In this document: positions 11,373 through 25,600 of the stretch, piece after piece
How positions within the stretch are numbered: position 1 is the first letter of the stretch
Layout of the letters: every line of letters starts with the position of its first letter
From: Owenia fusiformis
Taxonomy: Eukaryota; Annelida; Polychaeta; Sabellida; Oweniidae
Reading direction: 5' to 3'
Length of the DNA: 64,000 nt
NCBI GenBank assembly: GCA_903813345.2
Contig: CAIIXF020000002.1
Location: forward strand, 17,057,467 to 17,121,466
Notes under the pieces: generated by a model
Seen by the model: only the letters and a program-made list of their open reading frames with translations
The model's database searches: none
What the model was told of the DNA's origin: nothing
Program-made: the position numbers and the translations under genes

Positions 11373-12283
11373 CTATACACGCGGTAGTATCTCTTCGGGA
11401 CGTATCGAAACCACTCCGTCCCGAAAAACCGTTAATTTGAATTTAAAACCTACCCCAGTGTTTGAAAATCAAGGATTGTGAGTCTCACACTTCACCGTTT
11501 TTCTTCAAACTTGTTCCGTACAAAGCTTCACAGAAATACCTTTCAGTCGATACATTGTTTTCGTGTACAAAGTACCTCGTTTTAGCGGCGTTTTGGTCCC
11601 CAGCTGTGAGATAAAGCAAATTTTCATAACTTTCAACTGTAAGTTAAGTTATCTCGCCAGTCTTTTACCCATTCTCGCCCATAATTTCAGAATGGACTCC
11701 CATTACAACCTTCCATCGCTACGTCTTGATTTTTGGGCATCAAACGCAGCAGTTTCTAAATCATCCACACATCTCTTCAAATTTGACCAATACGTCCCGT
11801 CATCTTCCACTACGCCCCGCCGAGTCTATCACTATACACGTAGAGTTGCATTCTAACGGGACGTATTAGTCAAATTTTAAGAGATGTGTGGATGATTTAG
11901 AAACTGCTGCGTTTGATGCCCAAAAATCAAAACGTAGCGATGGAAGGTTGTAATGGGAGTCCATTCTGAAATTATGAGCGAGAATGGGTAAAAGACTGGC
12001 GAGATAACTTGACTTACAGTTGAAAGTTATGAAAATTTGCTTTATCTCGCATCTGGGGACCAAAACGCCGCTAAAACGAGGTACTTTGTACACGAAAACA
12101 ATGTATCGACTGAAAGGTATTTCTGTGAAGCTTTGTACGGAACAAGTTTGAAGAAAAACGGTGAAGTGTGAGACTCACAATCCTTGATTTTCAAACACTG
12201 GGGTAGGTTTTAAATTCAAATTAACGGTTTTTCGGGACGGAGTGGTTTCGATACGTCCCGAAGAGATACTACCGCGTGCTATA
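11373..12283. mobile_element. Foldback (near-perfect inverted dimer) element
   Basis: Arms of 423 bp at 11378-11800 and 11856-12278 are reverse complements with about seven mismatches by eye (about 98%), separated by a 55-bp spacer. The unit is flanked by CTATA at 11373-11377 and CTATA at 12279-12283, a plausible 5-bp target duplication. Each arm also carries CGGGACGTAT near its outer end and ATACGTCCCG at its inner end, so each arm may itself be a small transposon and the whole an inverted dimer. The open frames in both arms are mirror images of each other, as expected from the palindrome, and match no family I know. High arm identity implies recent origin or gene conversion. Confidence 0.85.
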
Positions 12284-12589
12284 ATGAGACCCCTTTTAGT
12301 GAATAACAACCAGGTAGTCGTCTTAGGTATAGCAACATGTTCAGTTTGTAATTTTATAGAAGGTCACTGAATCCTCTAATCGTTCATTCAGTTATGGATA
12401 AACTATGAGTACTGGGTTTTATGAGAAATAATAGCAAAGGGGCTTGGTCTGAGGCTATTAGTTCTCATAAGACCCATTTCGAATAATTTATCTAACTTAA
12501 AACCCACACTGACTCTTAGGAAGGGTAAATGACCCATGATCCAAGTTTAGAAAAATTATTTTGTATTAACTAGTGGGTTGTTTTAATTG

Positions 12590-13135
12590 GTTCAGCTTCA
12601 ATGCACCGCATGTATCAGGCAAGGTACAGTTAAAAAGTGTATTTATTTTGTGTTTACAATTCAACTATTGAGTGATTGAAAGTGGTTTAATAAGTACAGC
12701 TTTGGTGCACTGCATGTGACAGTCAAGGTGTAATATTGAGCCGAACACTGTCAATCATATTTTGTGCCACACTGGTTTTAGATAGCTTACAGTGTCCATT
12801 CTTCAAAAACAATATAACAAGAATGCACTCCTCTTTCTTACTACTGTACATTCTTGAAGGTGAACAAGTCTTCAAATTGATCATTTTTTCAAAATGATCG
12901 TCAGGGTCTCAAAAATTCAAATCTGACTTTAGATTTTACAATTATTGACCGCCAATGACCTCAAAGTAAAGAGGGTCTAAAAGGTATTTTTCAACTCGCT
13001 TCAAATTGACCGAATTTTCAAAATCACCTACAAGTTCTCAGAAGTCAAATCTGACTTTTGATTTGACATTTGACCTCTCAAGTTCAAAAAGTTTAAAAAG
13101 GCATTTTTCAACTTGCTTCAACTAACCTTTTCATT
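12590..13135. repeat. Degenerate tandem repeats
   Basis: Two copies about 105 bp apart of GCTT..TGCAC.GCATGT..CAGGCAAGGT (12592 and 12698). 12764-12860 (TTTTGTGCCAC to TACATTCTTGAAGG) recurs at 38345-38460. Then two diverged copies of a unit of about 125 bp containing TCAAATCTGACTTT..ATTT and AAAAGGYATTTTTCAACTYGCTTCAA (12890-13010 and 13015-13135). Confidence 0.6.
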
Positions 13136-13139
13136 TCAG

Positions 13140-14765
13140 GATTTGACTTAAACTACAAGGTGGTGACATTCGTATCTCATACCCATGTTCAGGGGTGGTG
13201 ATACAGTTTTGAAGGGTTCAATTTTTAAAGTTCTAAAAGATTATTCAATCTAATGCTATCTGAGGTATAAATACATTCATAGTATCCATAGATGTGAAAT
13301 TCATCTAGTCAAAGATAGATAGATATAGAGTCATAAAATAAAGCCAGAATTGTTAATTTTAATTTTTCATTGATTGTCAAAATAGCGCCATTCGAACATG
13401 TAGGTCTACAAGTGCATTAATGCACCAACAATTCATATAATCTGAATAATCTGAAACGTTAGAATTAAACTCTTCAAAGAATATATCATGCCCCAAGTAC
13501 GCGGGTACGTGGGTACGAGGTATAAGGTTTTTCATGCAAAGCCCGAGGTATTGACTGAGGGAATAGAGTGATCGAGTGACAATATCATAATTACACAAGG
13601 CAATACACCTATTGTCAAAGAGTAAAACCCATAGCATTAAACTGTTTATTCCATAAAAATCCCAAGCAGCAAAAACAATCCAATAAAAAGAACAGGCGCG
13701 TTTATTGGCAAATAATATCCCCATGGTCAAAATAAATAATTCTTAGGTGTAACATGAAGAATAGAATGTTATAACTCTTTGGAAAATATTAAAGTGCTCG
13801 GGCACATATAGGCTGCGATAGGGGCCATTTAGTTCAGTAAGGTTCGACTGCAACCTTAATAATTTCATAATATGACACAAATGATTTATCTCATCAAATG
13901 TTCAAATATGAAGTTTGCAATCGATTCAGGTCATACTTAAAATTAAATGATTGTGCATTTTTTCATCTTTTTTTTCCCTACAAAATGGCTACAGAAATAT
14001 GCTCCAAAAACAACTTTTACACTTATCAAAAATCATACAACTTTGTAAAACCAAAGAATATACTATTATGTTTCATTATGTAGTAACATATGTGGATAAG
14101 ATGTAGGGATGCTTAGGATGCAAATGGATTTTGACAGACATAAAAATACTTCTTGGTTTGGAATCTATGCCTCTACACTTCATGATTGAATTATGACCCT
14201 AATAAGTGGCCTATACATCAATACAGTGCTGAATATAGGTCAACAAGATACTAGTGTGCATATAAACACATTTATGTTTTACTGAACATACTTTACACGA
14301 CACAGTCATGTTGACATATCCATGCATGCTCATTTCTATAATACGCAATTATGCAACAATGAATACACACTCAGGGTATTAAGCACTCACCTATGTAGAA
14401 TATATCATGCCATCTATGGAACATATATAACTCTATCTATAAACATCATTGCATAAAATAGGGTACATCTAAATGTCGCTCTAAGTGACATCTTTTCATA
14501 CACTTCACACTAAGGTCATGGCCTATGAGGTAAAAATGACAAATGGATTATCAGATAATGCTTATCTCATTTAGATCATTTTTTTCTTTTTTGGAAATCA
14601 ATCATGTGACATAGCTCAATGTTTTCGTGCATTAATCTCATTAAAAAATTGCTACTTTTAGGTCAAAAATTCGGCCTAAAAAAGTTATTGTTTTTGGATT
14701 ATCCTAATCCCAAAGTAATCAAGTTTTCCTTTTTAGAGGTAGATCATTCCTTGCAATAAATTGTA
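13140..14765. other. Non-coding stretch
   Basis: No gene supported. A 117-codon minus-strand frame at 13377-13730 is open but shows no domain, no splice context and an ordinary AT-driven composition. Confidence 0.45.
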
Positions 14766-14774
14766 ATTTTGCCA

Positions 14775-15012
14775 TAAAAGCTGAAATAAAATGCTGCATT
14801 TTTGGTGAAAATTGCGTCCGAATTAGGGAAAATTTGGTGAAGATGGTTGGATTAGGAACAGCTTAAGAGATAATCCATTCAACTTGATTATCATCCTACT
14901 GTCATTTATTGAAGACAAGACATGGATCTAATAGAACCTTTTGTTTTTGTGGTTAAAGTATTCTTCGAACTATAGATATAGCCCTTTGAAAATGGCTTGC
15001 CATATCTTACGT
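14775..15012 (-). repeat. Dispersed repeat, copy 2 (inverted partner at 9405)
   Basis: Reverse complement of 9410-9665 with moderate divergence: ATTTTTGGTGAAAATTGCG, GGAACAGCTTAAGAGATAAT, GAAAATGGCTTGCCATATCTTA. The two copies are 5 kb apart and could pair as a large stem in RNA or DNA. Confidence 0.7.
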
Positions 15013-15014
15013 GC

Positions 15015-16330
15015 ACCTTTGAAAAAATTGACCAGCTTTGTAGTAATACTGCATTATGTAGATGGGTTAGTACACACACTCATGCTTTTATATTTCCAAT
15101 ATAGAACGATACATGATTCTTCATTCCTTAATTCAAACATAACGGTGCTATATGATTATCAATATAGCGTCCTGACTTATAAAATCGATACCTAAAACTG
15201 CATTGAATTTTTAGAAAATTACATGATTTTATTGTCGCGGGCATATCATTTTGACACCATAATATTTGCGAGGCGTTTGACTGCGCCTGCCTAATTATTC
15301 CTCAATGTAAGTCATTTAGTTTAAAATGTAAACATTCCACTACCAAAATTAAATTAATTAAATGATATATCCTTCATATTTTTATTTGATTAAGTTTTAT
15401 ATATTATACAAAATAATTCGTTTTTTGACCCTTGGAAACGGAAGTAAAAATAATCGTGAATATAATGTTTCTATAAGTACAAAACGAATGTGTTACTATT
15501 TATAAATTTTCTGAATATTTCGCATAATTTTGTCACATCTGCTCTGTCTTATTTTTTTAAATAATAAAATGTTGAAAAGTACCCTTGTGTAATGCCCTAA
15601 TTGAAAAATGAAATTTACGTTAAAATAAAAATATATTTTATGTAATGATAATCCTTTACATTGTATATAAGTTTCGATTTACAACTTTAGTCTCATAAAA
15701 TGCACTGAAATGCAAATGAAAACTTTTACGTTTTTTGACCTCTTGTGATGACATGCATAATTCGACCCGAAAGCCCTAAGTATTTACAGCAAACGGCATT
15801 TTAAAAGCATTAGGACATATGCCCCTCCCTAAATATCGGTTCAAATGTCGCATATATATGTCGCAAATGTCGCATATATTATGCCACGGATTCGTAATAT
15901 CTATGAGCCATACAATGGACTATCCTTAACTTATAAAGTAATGCAATTTTTGGCCTATCAATATTAAAGAAAGCATTTTTATCTTTTGACTATTATTCCA
16001 CCATTTGTTTAAATGAGAACTGTAAATTAATTAACAAGAGTATGAATAGTCTGTTCCCTCAAACTGCATCTAACTAACGAGATCGTCCATACGGACTTAA
16101 ATTGTATATTCGGCACCAAGGTTGATCGAACACTCAATCTTAGAGTATATAAAAAAATATATAAAATATGGAATTATTATGTTTTTGACATCTTTTACCA
16201 CCCATAATTGCAGTTATTCATGTCCGTGTTCACAAAAAGGTGCCGAACTCTGATACATCGATTTGGCATCGGAAATATAGGCTAGGCTACTCCGACACAG
16301 AGCGTCGGAATTGCTTCAATTATAGGTTGG
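15015..16330. other. Non-coding stretch upstream of the glutamate receptor gene
   Basis: AT-rich, no gene or clear repeat except small duplications such as ATGTCGCATATAT near 15846-15880. The right end probably contains the receptor gene promoter. Confidence 0.4.
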
Positions 16331-16338
16331 TATAAATG
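16331..16338 (+). promoter_or_regulatory. Possible TATA box of the glutamate receptor gene
   Basis: TATAAATG lies about 290 bases before the start codon at 16623, leaving room for a 5' leader of roughly 260 bases. Only the motif supports it. Confidence 0.3.
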
Positions 16339-16622
16339 CGGATCTAGTGTGAATCAATCGAATCATTTAGCTGAGAACACTTCACTGGTACTTTCATTTC
16401 AGATCGTCTATTAGTGCCGTAATAGTATACTACAATAGTTAATATTAATGCTAAAAATCGTCGATATTGTTTATATTATTGTAATAAGTTTCATTCTTGA
16501 GATGAGCCTAGAGGGACTTCATTGACGTCAGCGAAAACTACGCAGAGAAGATAGTAAAATCATGCGAACCACGTCGACGCCTTAAAACTACGAACGGATA
16601 TAATGCTAGAAACAAAAGGACC

Positions 16623-19600
16623 ATGAAGAGGCTAACGTGGACTGCTCGGTTATGGTTGACATTATGGATACTTTTCCTCAGTAAATCTGTCTTTGCAAAA
16701 TATAAACTCAATATTGGTACGTATGATGCTTAATACATGTATTTAGTTCTGTAATATGTAGTCTTGTAGAATAATATTACATAGATATCTACCAAAATTG
16801 TTTTTACTGAACTGAACTTGGAATTGAAATGATCGATTTATGAATGTATGAACTTGTACAAAATAGGCATGGACATTACAATTGTCTTAATCTGATGATA
16901 AAAAAGCACATCCGCCATGTACCCAAAGTAAATATGTTACAAGTGTATTTGTAAAATATTGCTTACAAGTGGTAATGAGGGATCCAATACAATTAGATCA
17001 GGGACTGAACTAATGTTGGCAAGTAGTCTATTGACCGACTTATTGTGATGGATTGGCCTTTTCAATTTCGCAAGTACTGTATTTAATAATCTTGATTTTT
17101 TAAAGCATCGAATCCGGCAATTATGAAAATGCAGCATCATATATTTGGTGAGGTAATACCTGAGACACCTTGAAAATGTTTGATACACTTTGTACCAGAT
17201 TTAAGAATTGTACTGATTGAACACTGAACTTACAACGTGCCAGGTGAGACCCATGCTGGTGTTATTTAGAAGCGACTGGTATTAAATTGCTGTTAAGACT
17301 CAAAGCTCTACGAAGTAGGGAATCCAAAGCAGTTTTTTAGTTATCATGACTGTTAAGTTGAAATTTTTTCTATCATAAGTGTATACGAATTGGTGCTCTT
17401 ATTTTGAGTTTTCAACCATCCAAAAATAATCACAGTCAGTATGACTATACAAATAACAACAAAAGGAATGGACAACAATTTGCGAATACGTGCTATGATT
17501 AAAAATAAAGGCTTCATATATCGACGATTTATGTAGCATTTGCCAGACATAACAAGGCATTAACATGCAAAAATGTCACCACCTGTCATTTGTAACAGAC
17601 GCCGATCGCCAGAAGCCGAACACTGTCCACAAAAAAGTTTGAGACTATGACAATATATCACCTCTTAAGATGGTAACATAATAAGTTAGAAAACTTCTTA
17701 CTCGATGATTTCAATACCACATACAAATGGCTTTAAAACATAGGAGGGTGACATTTTGCTTTCGACCTCTGTCGCATGTGCACGGGGCAGTAAAGGATGA
17801 TATGGCTTGTCTCTTCAGTTTATGTTCTTTATTGTGTTTATGCAATTTCAAATGACAACCCGGATACTTGAGTTTTCGTAACTGGCTCCTCTCATTTTTG
17901 GATCCACAGTCCCTCTACTATCCCTTGCAATAGACGTGTATTCTACTTATTTACCTGGAGAATGCATTGGCTTATCTCATGATAAATCAGAGTCTCTCCC
18001 AAGCTTTAGATAAATAGAGACTCCGATAAATCAGAATGGGTATTTCTGGCATCCTTCATTTGTGATCTATATCTGAAATTTTCATAAACCATTTGTAAAC
18101 TGTGAAATGGACAAACATGTTTAACACTACCTGTAGTTTATACTTGATTTACTTGATTTTACTTTTTTAAGTAACAAATATGCTTATACTCAATTGAAAT
18201 GACGGTAATTTGACTTTCCAAAATAATCAGTATTTTCAATAAGAATTAACGTTTCTTATTTCCAATTTTTTCTTTTGTAAGACGGAATATGGTTTCCTTC
18301 TTTTTCAACCATCCCTGACCTATTATCTTAGAAAATTATATTGCCAGGGTAATGGCCCCCGCTATCTGGTATATGGATTCTACTCCTCTTGAAAAGGACA
18401 TTCTCCCATTAAGTATATTGACCTTATGTTTGAAGTCCTAAGTTTAGAATGTAAAATGTGTTATCAGAGTATTGTACACTAGTATGATCTCTTTCTAATT
18501 TGCATTTTTAGAGAAAATTGCTTGATGATGGTTTCAAATTAGATATAGCCTCCCTGAATACTTAAATGTAGATTTTGTTTTCTTGATTTAAATATAGTTC
18601 CGAACTATTGGATATGGCATTTTTCTAGGACTAATAGTCTATTGGACCATATCTCACTGGTCAGTATCAAGAGAAGGTAACGGCCGTAACCTTCGCGAAG
18701 GTTACTGCCATTACTGACCGTTGATACTGACCATTTTTTATGTAGTACGTTCTATATTTACATTGACACCGGTCCTACTTTCATTTCGTTTAGCCATTAT
18801 AAACCATAAACTGTATCTGGCTAAATGTCAGAGATCAATTGTCAAGAACTTTTACAGTACATCATTATAAATCATTAATCATCGGAACCAAGCTTCGTAC
18901 ATTAGCAACTATCATATCATGAAAACAATAATAATAGATATAGTAGATATTATATTATTTGTACAACTCGGTTAATCCTGCTCTAATGCATTATCATATT
19001 TTTCTAAACCTGTCATTTATAATTTATAATGGGAATGGCTTGAAGTGCAACGGTGTTGTATATAATTTTGTTATACATGCTAGAACCCCATTGAGCTTCC
19101 TTATTTTATAAAATGGAACGTCTGGATTTCGCAGTCATAAATTTCCAATTCCATTGAGACTATTGTCGTCACATATTACACTACTCATGAGCTCCGTGTT
19201 ACCCAAGGGGGATCAATTTGCTTGATCAGTTTGATAACACATTAGTATAATTTAATAATGGCTGGTTTAGTTTTGTCATGTGCGGCCTGCCCCAATTATT
19301 GTAGCATCATTGAAGTTAGAAAATAGAAACACTTATGAGACAATATCTGAAAATCCAATTGCTGTTACACTCCCCTCCATAAGTTTGGCAACCTTTGCTC
19401 CCCCATTGAACTACGTGTTAAAGCCTCTTTACTTTTGAATTTTTATTTACTTAACCTGCAGTAAAAATACTTCTACTATTAATGGAAACGTAATCTGACT
19501 TTATTTCCAATACCTCCAAATTTTCTCAATTTTTTTCCTTAATTACAATAGGTCGAAAATTGATGATTTTGATGATTTTTTGAAAATCGTCATTCCCATG

Positions 19601-22600
19601 TAAACCAATGGGAAATGGCAGGTTCGGGGCAAATCAGAAAACAGGATATCTATTCAATAAAATATTTAGCAAAAAATATTTGTATATAGAAAATCGAATT
19701 GTCTAACTTTTTTGTACACTAATTAAGTGTTTAGTTTACTTGGTGAACCAAAGCTACAGAGCTTCAAAGTCATTCTTGAAAATCATTTTTCGCCTCCTGT
19801 GTTATTTCAATGGGAGGGGATTTTTGAAAAACAATTTTGACTTTGAAGACCTATAACTTTGTTAAACCTGAAGAAACGTATCAATTTTTTGTTAAATAAA
19901 GTTAGAAAATTCAATTGCCTACTCAACTAGTATTTTTGCAATGACTCGGATGGATGTATCTTCTGCCACATGACTTGCGGCAAACCTACCATTTCCCATT
20001 GGTTAACATGGAAATGTCGATTTTCAAAAATTCATCTTTATCATCAATTTTCGACCAATTGTAATTGAGGAAAAAAATTGGGAAAATTTGGAGGCATTGG
20101 AAATGACGTGAACTTTAAATCAAAAGAAAGGTATAAATATTTTGCACAATTCGTAATAACAATCGTTCAATTGTCACGGTACATCTTTGCAACGTAGGCA
20201 CCAGACATACGTTAATTATTAAAATGATGAATGGCTGAGTTAGATTATAGTATTCTAATTGCAAACAGACAACAAACAGATATCATTATTTGAGAGTTAG
20301 TGATTACGTAATATTGACAGTTGTGGTTGATCCAAGAAACCAGCCCATGCATTTAACATGTTAGTTGCATTAAATCGAATTATTCTAGGACCCAAGCACC
20401 AATTAAACTATTGACATCGGGTTAATGAGGATGTATCAAATAAGTACACGATTGAGCGAGTACCGAAATAATACAGTTGCTTAATTCCGTTATTAATTTG
20501 TCATTTTTACTATGTGCATTCCGCTCTGGTAAATTCAAATCGCCCTCGGAATGTTATTGCATCACGCTACATATACCATGAAAACCAAGATATTACACAA
20601 AACGCTCATAAAACATTTTTGAGATTACTTTTTTGATCTCATTTACTTTATTGATGTTTGAAGAAGAGTATTAGATTGTCATAACTGAGTGATTTATTTC
20701 TGATTTAATATTCCACTATCCGTATTTTTCATCATCAAGCCATTGTTTTCCGTAATTGCTATTGCGCGAATCAAAAAGATAAATACAAAAGCACCAAATT
20801 ACAATGGATATCAAATCTTAATGCCTTTAATGATTATAAAAAATGCCTCCAGATCTATGTATGCATTTTCCAAATTGCCCTCTGGAATATCAGTTAATAA
20901 AAACACAGAATGAAATCCTGTGCTAAGGACTGATGTGAAAAAGTCAGTCCACCCAAGTGGGGATCGAACCCACGACCCCTCGCTCATCGGTCTCGATGTA
21001 CATTTGGAACATACTAAATGCCCTATATGAATTGTACACACGTGATGCCCTCTCTGGAAGGCAAATGTTAAAGGGTAGGTTGCATGCAATTAGTAATTAT
21101 TAATGTGATTGTTTTCGTACATCAGGGACAATCAAACTAAACCACCAGGGCAACATATTTTTACATGAATCATTTACAGGTACATTGAAGAATACAACAG
21201 GCCTAGGAGTGAATATCCATGAGTCCATACAGTCGAAAGTTGATTCCCTCCATGAGAATGACGGGGCCTTTGTCAACGCAGTTGATACACACGTGATACC
21301 ATTGGGAGATGTTGACTCATCTCTTGCTGACGTTATTGAAGGTAAATAAGCCAAAATGCCCATATTATGAGAATTGTGTTCTTGGATTTAAGCCCTAATC
21401 TTAGCTGTATTTTTGTATGCCCGCGGTGCAAGCAAGTAAATTATGTAATATTTTAATACGTTTTCTCCCCAGGTATCACTAAAAAGAACAATAAGCCCTG
21501 CAGTGCAATTAACATGCTCATGTGTTTTCAACAAAAAAGCGCATCTACAATAACACAATTATTACAATAACACACTTTTTGAGAGACATCACGGTTTATT
21601 GCACTGTGGTTCACTAGCAACTAGCCGACGCGGTTGACACACTCGGTTAGCTGACAAGTTTGACACATCGTAATTAGCGGTGAAAATGCGCTTGGATGAG
21701 CTATTTTTGTTGAAAACTTTTGACCATGTTATTTTCAGCGCAGGAACTTATTATTCTTTTTTCGTGATACCTAGGGGGGGGGGACGCATTAAATATCATG
21801 CAGTTGACTTGCACCGCGGGCAGTTCAAAAACGCAGCCTTAATGATTTGATTGTAAACTATATCACGTAAAACATCTACCTCCATGCGTTCTGTTGTAAT
21901 TTCGTAATACCAACCAATCTGTGATCATATACTTCCAAAATAGAATTTCGAACATTTTGGGCAAATTAATACCATTATCGAAATGTTTCTGCATGCTTCA
22001 ATGAGACTTATTTTTTCCAGCAAGAACTCTTTTACAGAACGACAATATAACACTCGTCTTGGGTCCGTATAATGTTGCGTATGTGATGGCCGCTGAAGAC
22101 ATCCGCATCCCATACTTAAGCGTTGGACCTCATCCCCGGGATATATCTTCTTCTGTCACGGTCCACATATCACCTTCGTTCAGTGTAATGTCGCTCGCAG
22201 CATTAGACGTTGTGCAAGCGTATGAATGGGATAAGGTCGCCGTTATATATAGTGGGAGTGACGGTAGGTGTCATGGTCGAATATTGAGTACAACACACAA
22301 GTTTTGATTTCATGGACATAATTCCTTATTCCAATCGTGCGATATGCATCCTCGTTATGATAGTACTGTGCATGTATCTACCCCAATTTGAGCACTATAG
22401 TTACCCTAATCTTAAACACTAAATTAAGATAGTCATAAACATAGTGTAACTGCAAAGTGTCGATATAACCTTTGATCAAACTCATGACAAATCATTTTCC
22501 ATATCCACATCAACAAATATGGAATTCAGCATTCTAACAGTTGTAGAATTATATACTAACAATTAATAATTTTAGTTCTGTCTTAAACTTAATTGGATTA

Positions 22601-25600
22601 AAACAATTAATCGGAAATAATAAAATATTGATATATTTAATTCAGAATGCAAATATATACATTCAAGTAACTATTAAATTAGCTTGATTCCCCACAATGT
22701 TGTAATAGTGCAAAGAATGTAACATGCGGGTAATAATCCATAGATTATCTATAACACCGAGGAATCATATAAATCATTAAGGATAAGAATTGTGTATAAT
22801 TTAAGAATAGTGTACATGTAGTTAAATTCGGTCACTAACTTAATTGCATTTTGGGCAGCATGGTCCAGAACTGGATCTATGGTCCTTGTAATTTTTTAAC
22901 AAAACGTTTCGTGGCCATTTATCTAATAACTTCTAGACTAGATATAGTTTCTTATACAGTATTGGTATCGCATTTTACTATACGACTTGTAGGTTATTGC
23001 TGCTTTAACCTATTATGCAGTCGATATGCTCCATTGAAAATACACTGAAAACAACAACTAAATATTACAATCTTTCTGGTAACATTCGAATTCATCATTA
23101 CTTGCATTGGGTCAGAACAAAAGGTACAGTCCTTATAATACCTCTTTTCCGTCTCTTCATTTTCGCCAATTTCCATTAGGCTTAATAAATATTATTACAC
23201 AGCATTTATGAATCAAAGTCATTGTTCAATTAACATGGATCACATCATGATAAGTAGTTACTTTTTTTTATTCCATAGTTTATAAATAATGTACTAGGTA
23301 CATAGATAAAATACTGGTAGAGATCGAGGAGTGACCTTACATTGTATAAGTATAGCACAATTCCCTCTCACGGTGAACTCTCTGTTATTTATAGAACATT
23401 AGGTTATTAGACCACCATCCACTAGGGTGCAATGCTTTTTGTAGCATAGTCACACCGGATCACCCTAGAAACGGCAACGTCAGATTCCATTCTCACAAAT
23501 GGCGGACGGAAGGTCACATTCGATTCGAGTTTCTTCCATTGCATGCTAACAGAGCACAATAAAAGTGTTTTGTAGTAGGGTTAAATATGTTCAAATATCA
23601 AGAGAAAGTCCTTAATTTACAGATTAAATTATGGCAATTGACAACAAACATGTATTTCCAATTGCCGTTATCCTCGTCTGTTTTGAAATCTGCTGACTGA
23701 TATTTTGGAGGAAATCATATTATTGTGACGATTCACTATCACACTTGAAGATAAATATATAACATACAGGGTGTTCCGAAAGTATGCCCCCCCCCCCCTA
23801 GGCAGACATATCCCAAGTTATCCAAAGTTACATTGATTTGCCAAGTATCATGGTTTAACTCTCAAATGGGAAAAAGTTACAGTCATTTTAAAAGTTAGTG
23901 TTTTGTCAAAATAAAGTTCAATTTTACACCACATTACTAGTCAATGTGTCCCCCCTTGGCCATGTTAACAGCAGCAATCATTTTCAGATATGACCTTTAA
24001 AGCCCTTCAAATAGGGGTGTGGAATTTTATAACCCTCTTAAAACCTGTTTAGGCACTTGAGAAGAGTTTCCTGAGAGTTTCTGCCCTCATCGTTATCTTT
24101 TTCCAACTCAATATCCATTCGACCCGAAAAGAATTGCTGCTGTTAAGATGGCCCAGGAGGACACATTAACTATTGATTTGGTGTAAAATTGAGCTTAATT
24201 TTGACCAAACACTAAATTTTGAAATGCCTGTAATTTTTTCTCAACTGGGAGTTGAACCATGATACTTGGCGAATCAATGTAACTTTGAATAAGCTTTAAA
24301 ATGATATATGACACATACTATGACGACACTGGTATATGTCTGCCTAGGGGGGAGCCCATACTTTCGGGACACCCGCCATCACAAGAGCTAAGTCGTACTT
24401 GCACAAAATTAGCGCTGATAGTTACTCATTTGATGACAACGAAGCAAAGGGAGTGGACACGGCAGCAACGTGACTAACGTCTGTCATTTGTGACAGCGGA
24501 ATCTGACGTTTCCGTCGTCGGGGTGTTTCGGTGAGGTAGTTGTAAAATTGACGTTGGGAAAATAAAGCATCAAAAATTGAAAATCAGTCATGCTGACCAA
24601 ACGTGTAAGATTCTTATTAAAAACGTGACATTAATTACTTCTTTATTAAGTTCTTATTCCCAAAGCCAATTGGAATATGCATTATAGCGCCTCGTTTCTT
24701 ACCATCATTCCGTGTGTACGGCTTGATAATAACAAGATTTGACAATACAAAACAAGTGTAGCTTATGGGTAATATGCATCGGTTTGATATAATTCGAAAG
24801 CAGAAAAGTAAAAAGGAATTAATAGACTAGCGTTATATCTTTAGAATTACTATATTCTTAATTCAAAAACACGAAACGTCTTCTAACAAAATAACAATTG
24901 CTCTTAGAAGTCCAGACTTGATTTTTTTCTAGACCTGGACTAACAATAACATAGACTTTAAATAGAGTCCTTACGAACTACTCTCATAGTCGTGGGTTTG
25001 TAAACCTTTTCGGGGGGTTCGGACCACCACCCCCCACCCACCACCACCCTTGTCTACGGGTATGGCTTTGCACTTTTGGAATATGAGAAAAATTGCATCA
25101 TAATTACCTAGCGCCTTACCTGCAGATCGATTGAAATAAAATGTCTAACATTCCTAAACTAACAGAATAATAGAAGACTCATTATCGGTTTTAGAAAGAA
25201 CAAGAGAAACTGTTATTTAGAAAAGGCGTTCATGTTTTGTTCTGTCACGTTTCCATTTTCAAATATTCCACTATTAGGAATAGTATCATTAATATCAATA
25301 TATTGTGAAAGGGAAATAATATGTTGTTCTAGGTTTGATATTTCTTGGTGAGGTGATGAAACAAATGGATGCCAGATCGTGCCAGTTAACTGATTCAGCC
25401 ACCGAGACCACAATTAAAGACTGCTTACTTGTGTTTAGGGCAAAGCAAGAGTCCAATATTGTTGTTGTTGTAGATGACTCGATTTTAGAATCAGTTCTGA
25501 AACAGGTGAGACCGGAAGCAGTCGTTAACTAATAGGCTATGATTAATATTTGATTTGGTCTTCCTCCATTGTGTTTAATTTTATTACGTGCATGATAGTG

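Larger units (their letters stand above)
16717..21179. other. Intron 1 of the receptor gene (4.5 kb)
   Basis: Begins GTACGT and ends CAG. It holds a copy of the 120-bp repeat family (17555-17662), a nested hairpin (18659-18735), a long imperfect inverted repeat (19486-20115) and a probable SINE (20905-21060). An 83-codon minus-strand frame at 16937-17188 was not recognised. Confidence 0.7.
22264..25332. other. Intron 3 of the receptor gene (3.1 kb)
   Basis: Runs from a GTAGGT donor to a CTAG acceptor. Apart from the nested elements at 23470-24515 nothing was recognised. Confidence 0.7.

Noticed and set aside
11563-12093. Two similar 75-97-codon frames on opposite strands
   Set aside because: They are mirror copies in the two arms of the foldback element, with no domain or splice support.
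13377-13730. 117-codon minus-strand frame
   Set aside because: No recognisable domain, no conserved motif, ordinary AT-rich non-coding context.
16937-17188. 83-codon minus-strand frame in receptor intron 1
   Set aside because: Protein-like at first sight, but no motif of a reverse transcriptase, transposase or host family could be pointed to.
20940-20990. tRNA gene
   Set aside because: Only the T-arm is good; no matching acceptor stem, D-arm or anticodon arm can be drawn, so a SINE is preferred.
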